From contig NC_134158.1 of the NCBI RefSeq assembly GCF_033958435.1, positions 8,682,337-8,746,336 of the forward strand: DNA of 64,000 nucleotides. Direction: 5' to 3'. Source of the DNA: Carettochelys insculpta (lineage: Eukaryota; Chordata; Testudines; Carettochelyidae). The notes under the pieces are model-generated. The model saw only the letters and a list, made by a program, of their open reading frames with translations, did no database searches and had not been told where the DNA came from. Positions 52,206 through 64,000 of the stretch are shown here, in pieces. The position numbers were made by a program, and so were the translations under genes. The number at the start of each line of letters is the position of its first letter. Position 1 is the stretch's first letter.

Positions 52206-53399
52206 TATGTTCTGGATTGGGCGGGGGAAAATCCAGGGGTCACTTTACCAATACAGGCTGGCTGGGATTTGTTGACCTGAACATACGGGGGCTAGTTTGT
52301 TAGGGCTCATCAGTGACCTCATTACAGGAATTCCTCTTTGTGCCCAACTCAGGCTCCTCTGGGGTTACAGAAGACAGTTTTCTTTCAGCAAAAGACTCTT
52401 GGGGTGCATAGCCAGGGCCCTCATACAAAGGACAATACCATTGTGTTTTGAGACTTTTATCTAGACAAACGAACAAGCAAGCAAAGCTACAAGGCAGAGT
52501 CACAAATAAGCAACACAGTTCAGAAGCCCCTCCTGCCATCCGCGGCGGAAGGCAGAGGACCGATCTTCTCTCTCGGGCCTGCACCATCAATTGGATGGCC
52601 TAGGCTGAGGTCAGGACAGGATGATGAGGCCTCAGCTATCAAGCCGAGCTGTTACGTTCTTTCTAGGAAGCTATAAAGCAGGGGTCTCAAACTCACGGCC
52701 TGTGGGGCGTTTCCAGCTAGAGCATTTTTGCAACCCAGCATGGAAATCTCTGTGGTCCAGGATGTGTGTGTCCATCATGATCCCGCAAACCCTAAACCAC
52801 GCCCCCCGTATCCCTTCCTCCAAAGGACACAGTCATGGGTATTACAGGCAAGGGGATGGGCCGGCATGGGGTGGCAGCAGAATCTGGGGCACCCCCACAG
52901 TGGTGGGAGGCTGGGAAAAGTGGATGGCAAAAATAATCCGGCTATAAATGGCCCCTGCGCTGAGTGAAACCCCCGCTGTAAAGACTAGCCAAGGTAAATC
53001 CTGCTTCATGGTTCTCTGCCCTGTTACAGGGCCCTGGCAGTGGCATGAATATTCATATCCCTTTGCCCAACATGCCAGGCCCAAACCTTATTTCCTCACC
53101 CAGATAAAGCTTTTGGGATGCTTAATTCTATGGGCTGATGAACTCTGGTGTATTGCGACACCCATTCGTACGTGTTAATGGAGATTTTCTTGTCCCTGCA
53201 GCTGCTCCCTTTGAGGTTCCTCACAACTTCCGGGCTCTGCAGGGTTCCCTGTGGTCACCGCTCTGCTCCAAACTTCAAGGGAACGTCTTTGCTTCCTCAT
53301 TGGAGTCTGTTCAGTTCTCCCAGGGACACAGGTGCAGCCCAGATGTGTATCTCTGCCAAGGGTTGCAAACCCTCCTTCTAACTGACTCCAGCTAAGCTC
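52206..53399. other. Non-coding part of unit 2
   Basis: Matches 38700-40180 of unit 1. No gene recognised. Confidence 0.5.
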
Positions 53400-53800
53400 C
53401 CTATGAGGAGAGGCTGGGGGATTCGGGCTGATTTAGTTTGCAGAAGAGAAGACTGAGGGGTGATTTAACAGCAGCCTTCAACTTCCTGAAAGGGAGCTCT
53501 AAAGAGGATGGACAGAGGCTGTTCTCAGTGGTGACAGATGGCAGAATGAGGAGCAATGGTCTGAAGTTACAGTTGGGGAAGAGGAGGTTGGATATTAGGA
53601 AAAACGATTTCCCCAGGTGGGTGGTGAAGCATTGGAATGTGTTGCCTAGAGAGGTGGCGGAATCTCCATCCCTAGAGGTTTTTAAGTCCTGGCTGGACAA
53701 GGTCCTGGCTGGGATGACTTAGTAGGGGTTGATCCTGCTTGAACCAGGGGGCTGGACTTGATGACCTCCTGAGGTCCCTTCCAGCCCTGGGATCCTATGA
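53400..53800 (+). mobile_element. CR1 LINE fragment unique to unit 2
   Basis: Plus-strand CR1 C-terminus ([20 protein letters not shown], with its first bases at 53400, and VVKHWNVLPREVAESPSLEV) and tail. It sits inside the shared sequence that starts GACTCCAGCTAAGCTCCCT. Confidence 0.9.
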
Positions 53801-54044
53801 CTCCCCCTGACAGGAGAAAGGCCTCCAGGCTCCTCTGCATTCCAGCCAACTCTTCCATTTTCCCATCTGAAGCGGGTTCCAACAACAACCGCTCAGAGCT
53901 AATAAATCTGTTAATCTCCAAGGTGCCACAGGACAACTTGTGACTCCAAAAGTTACAGACTAACACGGCTCCCATCAGAGAGTATTCTGAGTGAGGTATA
54001 TTAGCATCTGGTAAACTCCTGGAAGGGAGCAATAAAATATAGGG

Positions 54045-54245
54045 AGATGTACCTTAGTTCATCAACCTGGAAGGGACCTTGAGAGGTCATCAAGTCCAGT
54101 ACCTGGCACTCATAGCAGGCCCTATCATCAGCACTCACAGATTTTTTTCCCCTCCTAACCATATTTGCCCCAGACCTGTAAATAACCTCCTCCAGGCTTG
54201 AGCTCACAACCCTTGGTTTACAAGGCCAATGGGGGAACCCCTGGG
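54045..54245 (-). mobile_element. tRNA-derived SINE with CR1-like tail
   Basis: Plus strand: GGAAGGGACCTTGAGAGGTC (tail), TTTGCCCCAGACCTGTAAAT, then GAGCTCACAACCCTTGGTTT (reverse of the tRNA B-box side). Confidence 0.6.
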
Positions 54246-54254
54246 CTATCCATC

Positions 54255-54440
54255 CCAGTCCAGTAGCACCTTAAAGGATAAGAATATAATTTATTAGGTG
54301 ATGGGCTTTTGTGGGACAGACCCACTTCTTCAGATCTGGCTAATCCAGTGTCTCTAGATCTGAAGAAGCAGGTCTGTCCCACAAAAGCCCATCACCTAAT
54401 AAATTATACAGACTAACACTGCTACCTCTCTGAGACAATA
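54255..54440. repeat. Foldback repeat with ATTTATTAGGTGATGGGC arms
   Basis: AATTTATTAGGTGATGGGCT and AGCCCATCACCTAATAAATT flank the mirrored GTGGGACAGACCCACTTC and AGGTCTGTCCCACAAAAG. Same kind as 33855-34030. Confidence 0.65.
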
Positions 54441-55360
54441 AAACCAACCATATCAGTGAAAAATCCATTCTAGAGCAGTCGTTTTTTAAACTATGTTCCG
54501 CTGAACACTGGTGTTATAACTCACAGGTGTGCCACGAGTATCTGGCACTTTTTTGATATCCTACAATGATGGTATATATTTCCTGTTACAGTAAACTCAT
54601 CTCCAGCAGCCCCAGGACTGGGAGATTGCCGGATATTCAAATATGCTGGATACTAGAGAGGTATGGCCAGCAACGCATAACACTAAAGAAAAACAAGATT
54701 AGATATCAAGAAACAAACCAAAACGGATGCAGGGTACTTTATTTACCAACAGCAGTCGTCTTGTACTCTGTAAACTTAGATGCCGACCCCTCGATTTCTG
54801 ATCGTAATTCGTTCGATCAAGTGTTCGTAAAGTGAAAATTCATCAGTCGAGAATGGAGCTGCCAGCAGAGGACTGACTGTGCGGTGGATGCTCAGACAAA
54901 GGTTGGTTTTTCCCTGCAGTGAAAATAGTAGTTTGTACATTGAAAAACAGGTATAAATTGACATGGGTCGTTGTAGTGAAAAATTCGTAAATTGGCCGTT
55001 CGTAAATCGAGGGGTAGGTGTAATGTACTTGCTGTATTTATTTGTATTTACTTTCACTGTACTCATGGAAAACGTCATTTAAATTTACTTATGGTTAAAA
55101 TGCCGGTTATTTGAGAGCTCTGGATCATAGCATGCTGGAGATGAAAGAGTTTACTGTATTAAAACCAGATGCAATGTTACTTCTTCATTGTTATGATACC
55201 CGATTAAATGACTTCACTTTGGTTTTGCTGGATATGTTGCTGTTTGGGTTTTTTTTGGTCTGACAACAATTATTTTTGGAAGAAAATTTTCATAGGTGTT
55301 CTACATAAAAAATATAGTTGCCTGGGCATTCTGTGGTTTCCAAAAGTTTAAGAAACACCT
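54441..55360. other. No gene recognised
   Basis: AT-rich sequence with repeat-like pieces around 54470-54560. It has no counterpart that I can see at the equivalent place in unit 1. Confidence 0.4.
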
Positions 55361-55456
55361 CTCTAGGCAATGGAGGAAGCTAGCAATGTAACCTGATGGG
55401 CTACAGGGCTCTGCTCAAACCGTGCTTTGAGACTCACCTTTCTTCTCCCACCCTCA

Positions 55457-55557
55457 GGGCCTGATGGAGGATACAAGTAATCAAAGCCCGGACACTGAGT
55501 TCCATGAGAAACATGAAAAGGGAGAGGTAGAAGGGGAACAACCGAAACTCCTCAGGT
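55457..55557 (+). other. Exon-like block conserved between duplication units (unit 2)
   Basis: CCCACCCTCAG precedes GGCCTGATGGAGGATACAAG and CTCCTCAG|GTAGGC follows. Counterpart of 41500-41638. Open in one frame throughout, but short and without a recognisable domain. Confidence 0.35.
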
Positions 55558-55715
55558 AGGCCAGGGCTGCTCTGTCTGACAGGTGTGTGAGGTTGAAGGG
55601 TCCAGGAGACTCACCCCCATCCCCCTCACAGAATCCAACACACCCCATTTTTCCCTGCTAACACTCTGAAATAATCCATTGGACACCGGTTTGTACAGGA
55701 GGAACAGAACAAACC

Positions 55716-56092
55716 GGCTGTGTCTACACATGCGTTCCTCTTTCGAAAGAGGCATGCAAATGAGGGAAATAAAAATGCAAATGAGGTTCAAAGGTACATA
55801 TGTGGTGCCTCATTTGCATATTCCCCTTTCAAAAGAAAAACAGCCGCATAGATGTGGCTTTTTGGAACATAAACCCCATCTTCGACATAACCCTTCTTCC
55901 TGTTTTGTTTCAGCGTTCAACAATGGGGTTTCCTTTCGAAAGAGCCGCGTCCACACTGCTTCTCTTCTTTCAAAAGAAGCTCTTTCGAAAGGAGACTTAG
56001 CAAAGGAGGTGCCAGATATGTAAATCTGCACCTCATTTGCATTTTCAATTGCCCTCATTTGCATGCCTCTTTCATGCACGCATAGACACGGC
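55716..56092. mobile_element. Palindromic TTCGAAAGAGG-type element unique to unit 2
   Basis: Ends GGCTGTGTCTACACATGCGT and ATGCACGCATAGACACGGCC with mirrored ATGCAAATGAGG blocks. Absent from the same place in unit 1. Confidence 0.7.
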
Positions 56093-56736
56093 CACGCTAA
56101 AATGCTTCTCAGCATAACCTGGAGGGGCAGGGAAAAGAAATGAGGGGAACTCCAGCCAGGCTGAGGGAGCCTCTGGAGGAGTTTCTCTTTTCCTCTTCCC
56201 CCAGCTGTGGCCCAGCTCAGCAGCCAGGGCCGCAGCAGGGAGGAGGGGCTGATGGGGGCATCTTCTCCTGGGCCTGGGGTTTGCTCAGACCACACAAAGC
56301 CAGCGAGTCCCTGAACAACTACTGCTGGGTTCTCACCCCAGCCAAGGGCAGCTGGGTCCCTTGGATCCCCGTGCCCCTGGGGCATGTGGGGATGAGGTAG
56401 TCACCACAGCCCACCCTCGCCAGGGCCCTGAGAGAATCTTCCTGCTGTGGGGAGGAGTCTCTGATGTCCCATGGCGTCAGCTCCACGCGGAGCCTTTTCA
56501 ACATGGAGAACATCTCAGAGGTTTGTTCCCTGTGTGGATTTGCAGATTTCTGATACTCCCAGAGCACCTCATGAACCTTCCTCCACGTTCAAGGTCTCTC
56601 CATTGCGCGGATGGCTATTGTGTGAAGTCAAATTGAACCTCTTCCGGCAGTCAGGTTACTCCCACGATCTTTCACCTGTGTGGATTCTCCCATAATTGGT
56701 GAGCGCTCAGCTCCTCCTGAAGCCTTCCCAAGGCAT
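56093..56736. other. 3' region of KRAB zinc-finger copy C
   Basis: Matches 42180-42640 downstream of gene B. Probably 3' UTR and downstream DNA. Confidence 0.5.
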
Positions 56737-57915
56737 TTAGAAGACCTCCGTCTTGTGAACGCTTCCATGTTGACTAAGGGATGAGCGCTGGGCCGAAGTT
56801 TTCCTGCAGTCCGAACTCTTATGGGTTTTCTCATGCGCCCGAAGTTTTGATTTCACCCGGAACGCCTTCCCGCAGTCCAAGCACCCATGCGGCTTCTCCC
56901 CCGTGTGGATTCTCTCATGCGCCCGAAGCTTCGAGTTCACTCGGAAAGTCTTCCCGCAGGCCGAGCATTCGTAGGGCTTTTCTCCCGTGTGGATTCGCTC
57001 GTGTGCCCGAAGCTTTGAGCTCACCCGGAAGGCTTTCCCGCACTCCGAACACCGGTAGGGTTTTTCTCCCGTGTGGATTCTCCTGTGATTCGTCAGGACG
57101 GACCTGGCGATAAAGCCTTTCCCGCACTCCGGGCATTGATAAGGTCTCTCTCCTGTGTGCGTCCGCTGATGCTGAAAAAGTCCTGAGCTCTGACTAAACC
57201 CTTTCCCGCACTCCTGGCATTTATGGGGCTTCTCTCCTGTGTGAGTTCGCTGATGGATAACTAGTGCTGCCGTCTGACGAAAACTTTTCCCACACTCAAG
57301 GCACTGGTAAGGTTTTTCTCCCGTGTGCGTTCGCTGATGTCTAAACAACCCAGAGCTCTTACTAAAACTTTTCCCGCACTCCTGGCATCGATAGGGGGCC
57401 TCTCCAGTGTGGGTTCGCTGGTGCGCCATTAACCTCACCCTGTGGCTAAAACTCTTCCCGCACTCCAGGCATTTAAACGATCCCTCCCCCGTGTGCGTTT
57501 GCTGGTGTGTGAAAAGGGCAGAGCTGTTGGTAAAGGCTTTCCCGCACTCCTGGCATTTATAGGGTCTCTCTCCTGTGTGGGTTCGCTGATGGACAATGAG
57601 CGCCGCGCTCTGACGAAAACACTTCCCGCACGCCAGGCACTTATAAGGTCTCTCGCCTGTGTGAATTCGCTGATGGGTAAAAAGCGTCGAGCTCTTGCCG
57701 AAAGCTTTCCCGCACTCCTGGCATTTGTAGGGTCTCTCTCCAGCATGAGTTTCCTGATGCGTAAGAAGGGCGGGGCGCTCATTAAAACTGTTCCCACACT
57801 CGAGGCATTGATAAGGTCTCTCTTCGAGCTGATGTTTCTCTTCACTGCGACTTGTCTGTTCCACCAAGGCTTCCTTGTGTCCTCCGACACCTTGAATGGA
57901 TTCATCCAGCTTCTT
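56737..57915 (-). CDS. Copy C finger array, 12 fingers plus a decayed one
   Basis: Open from the SINE border (KKLDESIQ) to the stop after SVHKTEVF. Fingers start at [19 protein letters not shown]; fingers 10-12 are near repeats of each other ([30 protein letters not shown]), a sign of recent finger duplication. An in-frame start within this piece is not obvious: the first Met lies inside finger 5. Confidence 0.8.
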   Translation of the reverse strand, partial: KKLDESIQGVGGHKEALVEQTSRSEEKHQLEERPYQCLECGNSFNERPALLTHQETHAGERPYKCQECGKAFGKSSTLFTHQRIHTGERPYKCLACGKCFRQSAALIVHQRTHTGERPYKCQECGKAFTNSSALFTHQQTHTGEGSFKCLECGKSFSHRVRLMAHQRTHTGEAPYRCQECGKSFSKSSGLFRHQRTHTGEKPYQCLECGKSFRQTAALVIHQRTHTGEKPHKCQECGKGFSQSSGLFQHQRTHTGERPYQCPECGKGFIARSVLTNHRRIHTGEKPYRCSECGKAFRVSSKLRAHERIHTGEKPYECSACGKTFRVNSKLRAHERIHTGEKPHGCLDCGKAFRVKSKLRAHEKTHKSSDCRKTSAQRSSLSQHGSVHKTEVF

Positions 57916-57923
57916 CCTGGGAT

Positions 57924-58187
57924 AAAAAAATCATAATAAAATATCTAAAGATATACATATCTCAAAGAGCCGGAAGGGACCTTGAGAGGTCATTGAGTCC
58001 CGTTTTGTGCCTTTTTGGCAGGACCAAGCACCACCCCTGTGAGTTTTTTTTTTCCCTAATCTATTTGCCCCAGACCCTAAATGGTCCCTTCAAGGGCTGA
58101 ACTCACAATCCTGGGTTTACAAGGCTAATGCCTTAATCACTGAGCTATTCTCTCCCTCCTGAAAGAATGCTGCCCACGCCTAGCAGA
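57924..58187 (-). mobile_element. tRNA-derived SINE inserted in a zinc-finger exon
   Basis: On the minus strand: a tRNA-like head (AATAGCTCAGTGATTAAGGC as A box, TTGTGAGTTCAGCCC as B box), a body (CAAATAGATTAGGG), a CR1-like tail (GGGACTCAATGACCTCTCAA) and an AT-rich end. GGAT at 57920-57923 and at 58188-58191 may be a short target duplication. Sense orientation with respect to the gene. Confidence 0.8.
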
Positions 58188-58362
58188 GGATGGTTTCTCA
58201 GCTGCATCTCTGACCTGGCCAGATCTCCCCAGGCAGTTCCCTGTTCCAAGCCCTGAGACACATTCTCATCAGCTCTTCTGATCACCGTCTCCCATGGTTC
58301 CACTTTGCCAGGGCCTTCCTCCGGCTGACTCTCCTCCTTGATATCACTGACTCTGATGTTAC
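58145..58362 (-). CDS. Copy C finger exon, part before the SINE stop
   Basis: Linker homologous to that of gene B (EEGPGKVEPWETVIRRADEN; gene B has EGPGSVEPQETFLRRAEGN), then SINE-derived codons up to TAG at 58147-58145. Confidence 0.7.
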
Positions 58363-58399
58363 CTGCTGGGGGAGAATCCAGACAGGAGTCACTGCCTGA

Positions 58400-58728
58400 T
58401 CAGAGACGAAAGAAATGAAAGAGGAATAGGAAAGAGGGGGAAAAAAAACACCCAAAACAAAACAAGAACTGTTGGGGAGATGGAGATTTTAGATCTGACT
58501 CCACATCCCACCCCAACGCTCCATCAGGGAGGAATTCCCAACAGTTAATAGGACGCACAGGAAGACATGACTGATATTTGCCTTCATCCTTTGCCACCTG
58601 CTGCCTGACGCTCTGACCTGGGTGAGATGGAGCAGAACTGGGGGGCCCTCGTTCCTAGGAAGATTTTGGGAGTCTCCGCTTCTTTTATCCCTTGACCGAT
58701 ATTGCCCCTGGTTTTCTGGACGCCTCAC
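58400..58728. other. Intron between KRAB-B and the linker exon of copy C
   Basis: Includes an A tract at about 58440-58448. No other feature recognised. Confidence 0.45.
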
Positions 58729-58842
58729 CTCTGTGGGTTCCTCTTGAGCTCTCCCTCTGTTCTGCCCCCTGGAGATCCAGGACCCACGGCTCCTCCCCTC
58801 GTTCCAGCTGGGAGATCAGCTCCGGTTTGCGGATGGGAAATC
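58729..58842 (-). CDS. Copy C KRAB-B exon
   Basis: 114 nt between CTCAGCAG and GTGAGG, phase 1-1. It encodes [20 protein letters not shown], then [15 protein letters not shown]. Intact. Confidence 0.88.
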
Positions 58843-59027
58843 CTGCTGAGAGGGTCAGATCAGACCAGGTCAGCTCACATGAAATCTTGGGTGGGTCTCT
58901 GTCACAAGGAATACCTGGAGTTTAACCTGCCCTATGGGGTGTTGTGATAATTTAGACTCCAGGGAGAAGCAGGCATCTGTTGACAAAGATGTCTTTTACA
59001 CCTTCACCAGGAGGCCATGTCTACACT

Positions 59028-59394
59028 CCAAGGCCGTTTCTACACATGCCACTTTCTTTGAAATAAACAGCCCAAAATATGCTACTGAGGTGCGGATGCA
59101 AATTCCCCATGCCTCATTAGCATAAGGTCACGTGATTTGGAGTCCAGAAGAAAGCGCCATTTAGAAGCGCAGCCCGGGGAGGGCGGGGGGGGTCCTTTCG
59201 GGAGGAAGTCCTTCTTCCGGAGGCCCCTTCTTCCCAAAAATTTCCAAGGGGCCACGCTTCTAAATGGCGTTTTCTTCCGAACTCCAAATCACGCGACCTT
59301 ATGCTAATGAGGCATGGGGAATTTGCATCCATGTCTCATTAGTATATTTCAGGCCGTTTATTAGCATGCCAAAAGTGGCATGTGTAGAAACGGC
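59028..59394. mobile_element. Long palindromic GGCCGTTTCTACACATGCC element
   Basis: GGCCGTTTCTACACATGCCA at the left and TGGCATGTGTAGAAACGGCC at the right are exact complements. The arms mirror around about 59211 through CATGCCTCATTAGCATAAGG and its complement. Non-coding; in the KRAB-A to KRAB-B intron of copy C. Confidence 0.75.
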
Positions 59395-61646
<2,252 letters not shown>

Positions 61647-61990
61647 CTTCCCCCCGAGCGCTGCCCGCCCTGGGCCAGGGGCAGGGGCAGGGGCAGGGGC
61701 TGGGCCGGGCAGGGCCCTGGCCAGGCTGGGGGCGCTGCCCGCCCGGGGAGCGGCTCCCGGGGAGCAGCGGGACTGGCCCGGCTGCAGCTGGAGCTGGAGA
61801 TTCCCCTCTCCCGGCTGCAGCCCCCGCCCGCCCGGGAGGGAGGGAGCCGGGGAGCAGAGGCCCCGCAGCGGCTGCCGCTCGCTTCCTGCGGCCGGCCGGG
61901 GGCAGCCAGCGATCGCTTCCCCCCGCGGCTCCGGCCGCCCCTGGGTCCTAGCGGGGAACTCACCCTCCTCTGGGCGGGCAGCGCCGCCTC
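61647..61990 (-). promoter_or_regulatory. GC-rich first exon(s)/promoter of copy C
   Basis: CpG-rich block with the same two donors as in gene B: GGGGGAAG|GTAAG (edge 61647) and GAGG|GTGAGT (edge 61964). Confidence 0.6.
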
Positions 61991-62299
61991 CCCCCCAGGC
62001 CTGGGCCCTGAACGCTGCTCCCAGCCCAGCTCCCTGGGCCGCCGCTCTCTGCTCTCCCCAGGGCAGGGGCCCGACAGCCCGGGGCTTGGCCGCCGCCTGC
62101 GGCTCTTGAAGGGCTTTTCGGCGGCTCCTGCCACAACAACTGCAAAATTAAAAAAAAACAAACCAACCCCCAAACCCAAACAAACTCCTGATTATTGGCG
62201 CTAGACACTGAAAATCCAAAAGCCCCAAAGGGACAAGGGGTATCTGCAGCAGCAGAGTTGTCTGTCCCAGCAAAGCTCATCGCTGAATAAATCATTTCG

Positions 62300-62965
62300 T
62301 TAGTCTTTCGAGTGCTGCATTTCTGCTGCTTTGCTGGACGCTGAGCTGGAGATCAGATTCCTTGGGTGCCAGAAGCGCCCAGTGGTCAGCAAAAAGGGCT
62401 TCAAGGAGGAGCCTCTTGGTTTTAGCGTTCAGACGACGAAGGTCGAAAGGTGACCCATCGAGTCTGTATTTTATGTAGACTCCATGGTCCAGGGCCCTAA
62501 CTGCGAGGCGGAGGACGCACGTGAAAAAGAGGTGACTAACACTGGGGCCAGCCCACACCCTTGGAGACCTCAAATGAGTCTGAGGACTCGCCATTTGAAA
62601 GAACAAAGCCAGTCGTCATCGTGGAACAGGCGTGTGAGGTTAACGAATCTTCTCGGGCAGCCAAGTTTTGGCAGGATAATCCACAGGGCTTCTCTGTTGA
62701 CGGTGTCAAACGCCTTGGTCAGGTCTACAAAGACAGCGTACAGATCCAAGTTCTGCTCCATGCACTTTTCCGGGACCTGACGAACAGCAAAGATCATGCC
62801 AGTGGTGCTGCAGCCTGGGCGAAAAACCACGCTGTGTCTCTGGTAGGCTCTCTGAGATGCCGGTGATCAGACAGTTGAGGATGACTCCAGCCAAGATCTT
62901 CCCAGCACTACAGAGAAGGGAGATGCCCTGGTAATTTCCACAGTCAGCCTTGTTTGTAAGTCGTA
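62300..62965 (-). mobile_element. LINE reverse-transcriptase fragment, decayed
   Basis: Pieces of one polymerase lie in shifting minus-strand frames: DCGNYQGISLLCSAGKILAG, TGMIFAVRQVPEKCMEQNLD with LYAVFVDLTKAFDTVNREAL, then SPFDLRRLNAKTKRLLLEAL and FADHWALL. The catalytic F/Y-A-D-D motif reads FADH and there are frame breaks, so it is inactive. The family may be the source of the tail at 18660-18993. Confidence 0.8.
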
Positions 62966-64000
62966 TCTAAATAGCAACCGATACGGGATCTCGGAAAGTT
63001 GAATAAGTCCCCTCTAATGTCCTCCCAAGAGCGAGACGGTTGGGGAGTGAAAGTCAAGAGGGCGAGCGGACAAACACGCACGGCCATTGTAAGAAAATGG
63101 ACTACGTAGAAAGTTTGTGACCGGCCTGCTGTGAACATGTCTCGCAGTAGAAATCACTGTGTGGGCACGGCCCTTAAAATAGGGGCTACAAAAAGGACGG
63201 TTGGACATGATTTATTAAGGACCGTCTCGTATTCCCATGCATTGCAGCTCCTGAATTATTGATTTTTTTACTGACTTGGAAAAAATTGCTCTTCTCGCTA
63301 TTTTGGTTGCCCACCCCCGTCCCAGGGCATCTCAACCTCACCTCCACCCCCAGCTCTGCCTCCTCCTGCATCACACTGTCCCCTTTCCTGAGTATGTCCT
63401 GCCACTGCTCCACCTCTTCCCCATCAGCCACCAGCAGGAGGCACTGGCGGAGGAAGAGGGGCTGATCTGTGGGCTGTGGGCCCTATTTTTTCCATGGGTG
63501 GTCCAGCCCAGCATCCCATCTCCAGCCATGGACCCCCTGCTGCTCTAGAGGAAGAGGATAACACACAAACCCCAGAGCGCATTGGGTTCGGATTCAGTGT
63601 TGGGGTGGGGGGAGAAGAGGATTCCCTTCCTGACCCCTGCTGGTGCTGACTGCGGCCCTGAAGCATGAGGGTTAGGAACATAAGCCGTGAAGAGGGTGTG
63701 TGCCCCACAGCTATTGCACCCCCACTGTCCACATCACCCCACCACACAACCCCACTGATAAATTTGTCCCAGCTTGCTCTGGAAATTAATTAAGCCCTTC
63801 CCCCAACAGCTCCTACTGGGAGATGCCCTGGCCTTGCACCTGGGATGGTGATAAATCTTCTTCTCCTATCCAGCAGGAATTGCTCCCTGATCACTCTGTG
63901 CTTCTGTCCTTCAACACCAGGAGCTCATTTCCCTGCCAGCAGCTGCACCCCGATGTCCTCTCTAGGGCTGCCAGGTGTCTGGTTTTAGACAGGTAAGTCC
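62966..64000. other. No gene recognised
   Basis: Short open frames only; no domain, splice-bounded exon or repeat that I can name. Confidence 0.4.

Overview
The window looks like nuclear DNA of a reptile, most probably a turtle. It has intron-rich vertebrate genes, many CR1 LINE 3' ends and tRNA-headed SINEs with CR1-like tails. It also has many long palindromic elements whose ends read GTCTACAC and which are rich in TTCGAAA. I recognise this repeat mixture from turtle genomes, but the species cannot be fixed from the sequence alone. Gene models were built by hand from reading frames, splice signals and exon phase; nothing was aligned by computer.

Layout. (1) 1-7874, minus strand: 5' part of a butyrophilin-like gene (leader, IgV, IgC and transmembrane exons), with introns full of palindromic elements and CR1 pieces. 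Any B30.2 exon would lie left of base 1. (2) 7.9-19.5 kb: repeat-rich interval with no supportable gene. (3) 19.6-22.4 kb, plus strand: KRAB zinc-finger copy A, broken by two CGA-to-TGA stops. (4) 22.5-26.2 kb: repeats, then a 60-bp tandem repeat next to a GC-rich probable first exon near 26.6-26.73 kb. (5) 29.0-38.3 kb, plus strand: complete butyrophilin-like gene with leader, IgV, IgC, TM, two micro-exons and B30.2, joining in frame to a predicted 467 residues. (6) 38.5-50.9 kb: unit holding KRAB zinc-finger gene B (minus strand, intact, 633 residues, 16 fingers). (7) 51.45-62.1 kb: a second copy of that unit holding KRAB zinc-finger copy C (minus strand), whose finger exon is split by a 264-bp SINE with an in-frame stop. 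(8) 62.3-64.0 kb: a decayed LINE reverse transcriptase, then sequence I do not recognise.

How the genes relate. The two butyrophilin-like genes are head-to-head paralogues of the B7/BTN surface-receptor family. The three KRAB zinc-finger genes share identical 127-bp KRAB-A exons and near-identical GC-rich 5' regions but different finger arrays. They show one intact gene and two copies decaying by different routes (CpG nonsense mutation; SINE insertion). Butyrophilin/B30.2 genes next to KRAB zinc-finger genes recall the MHC-linked region of vertebrates, but that placement is an inference.
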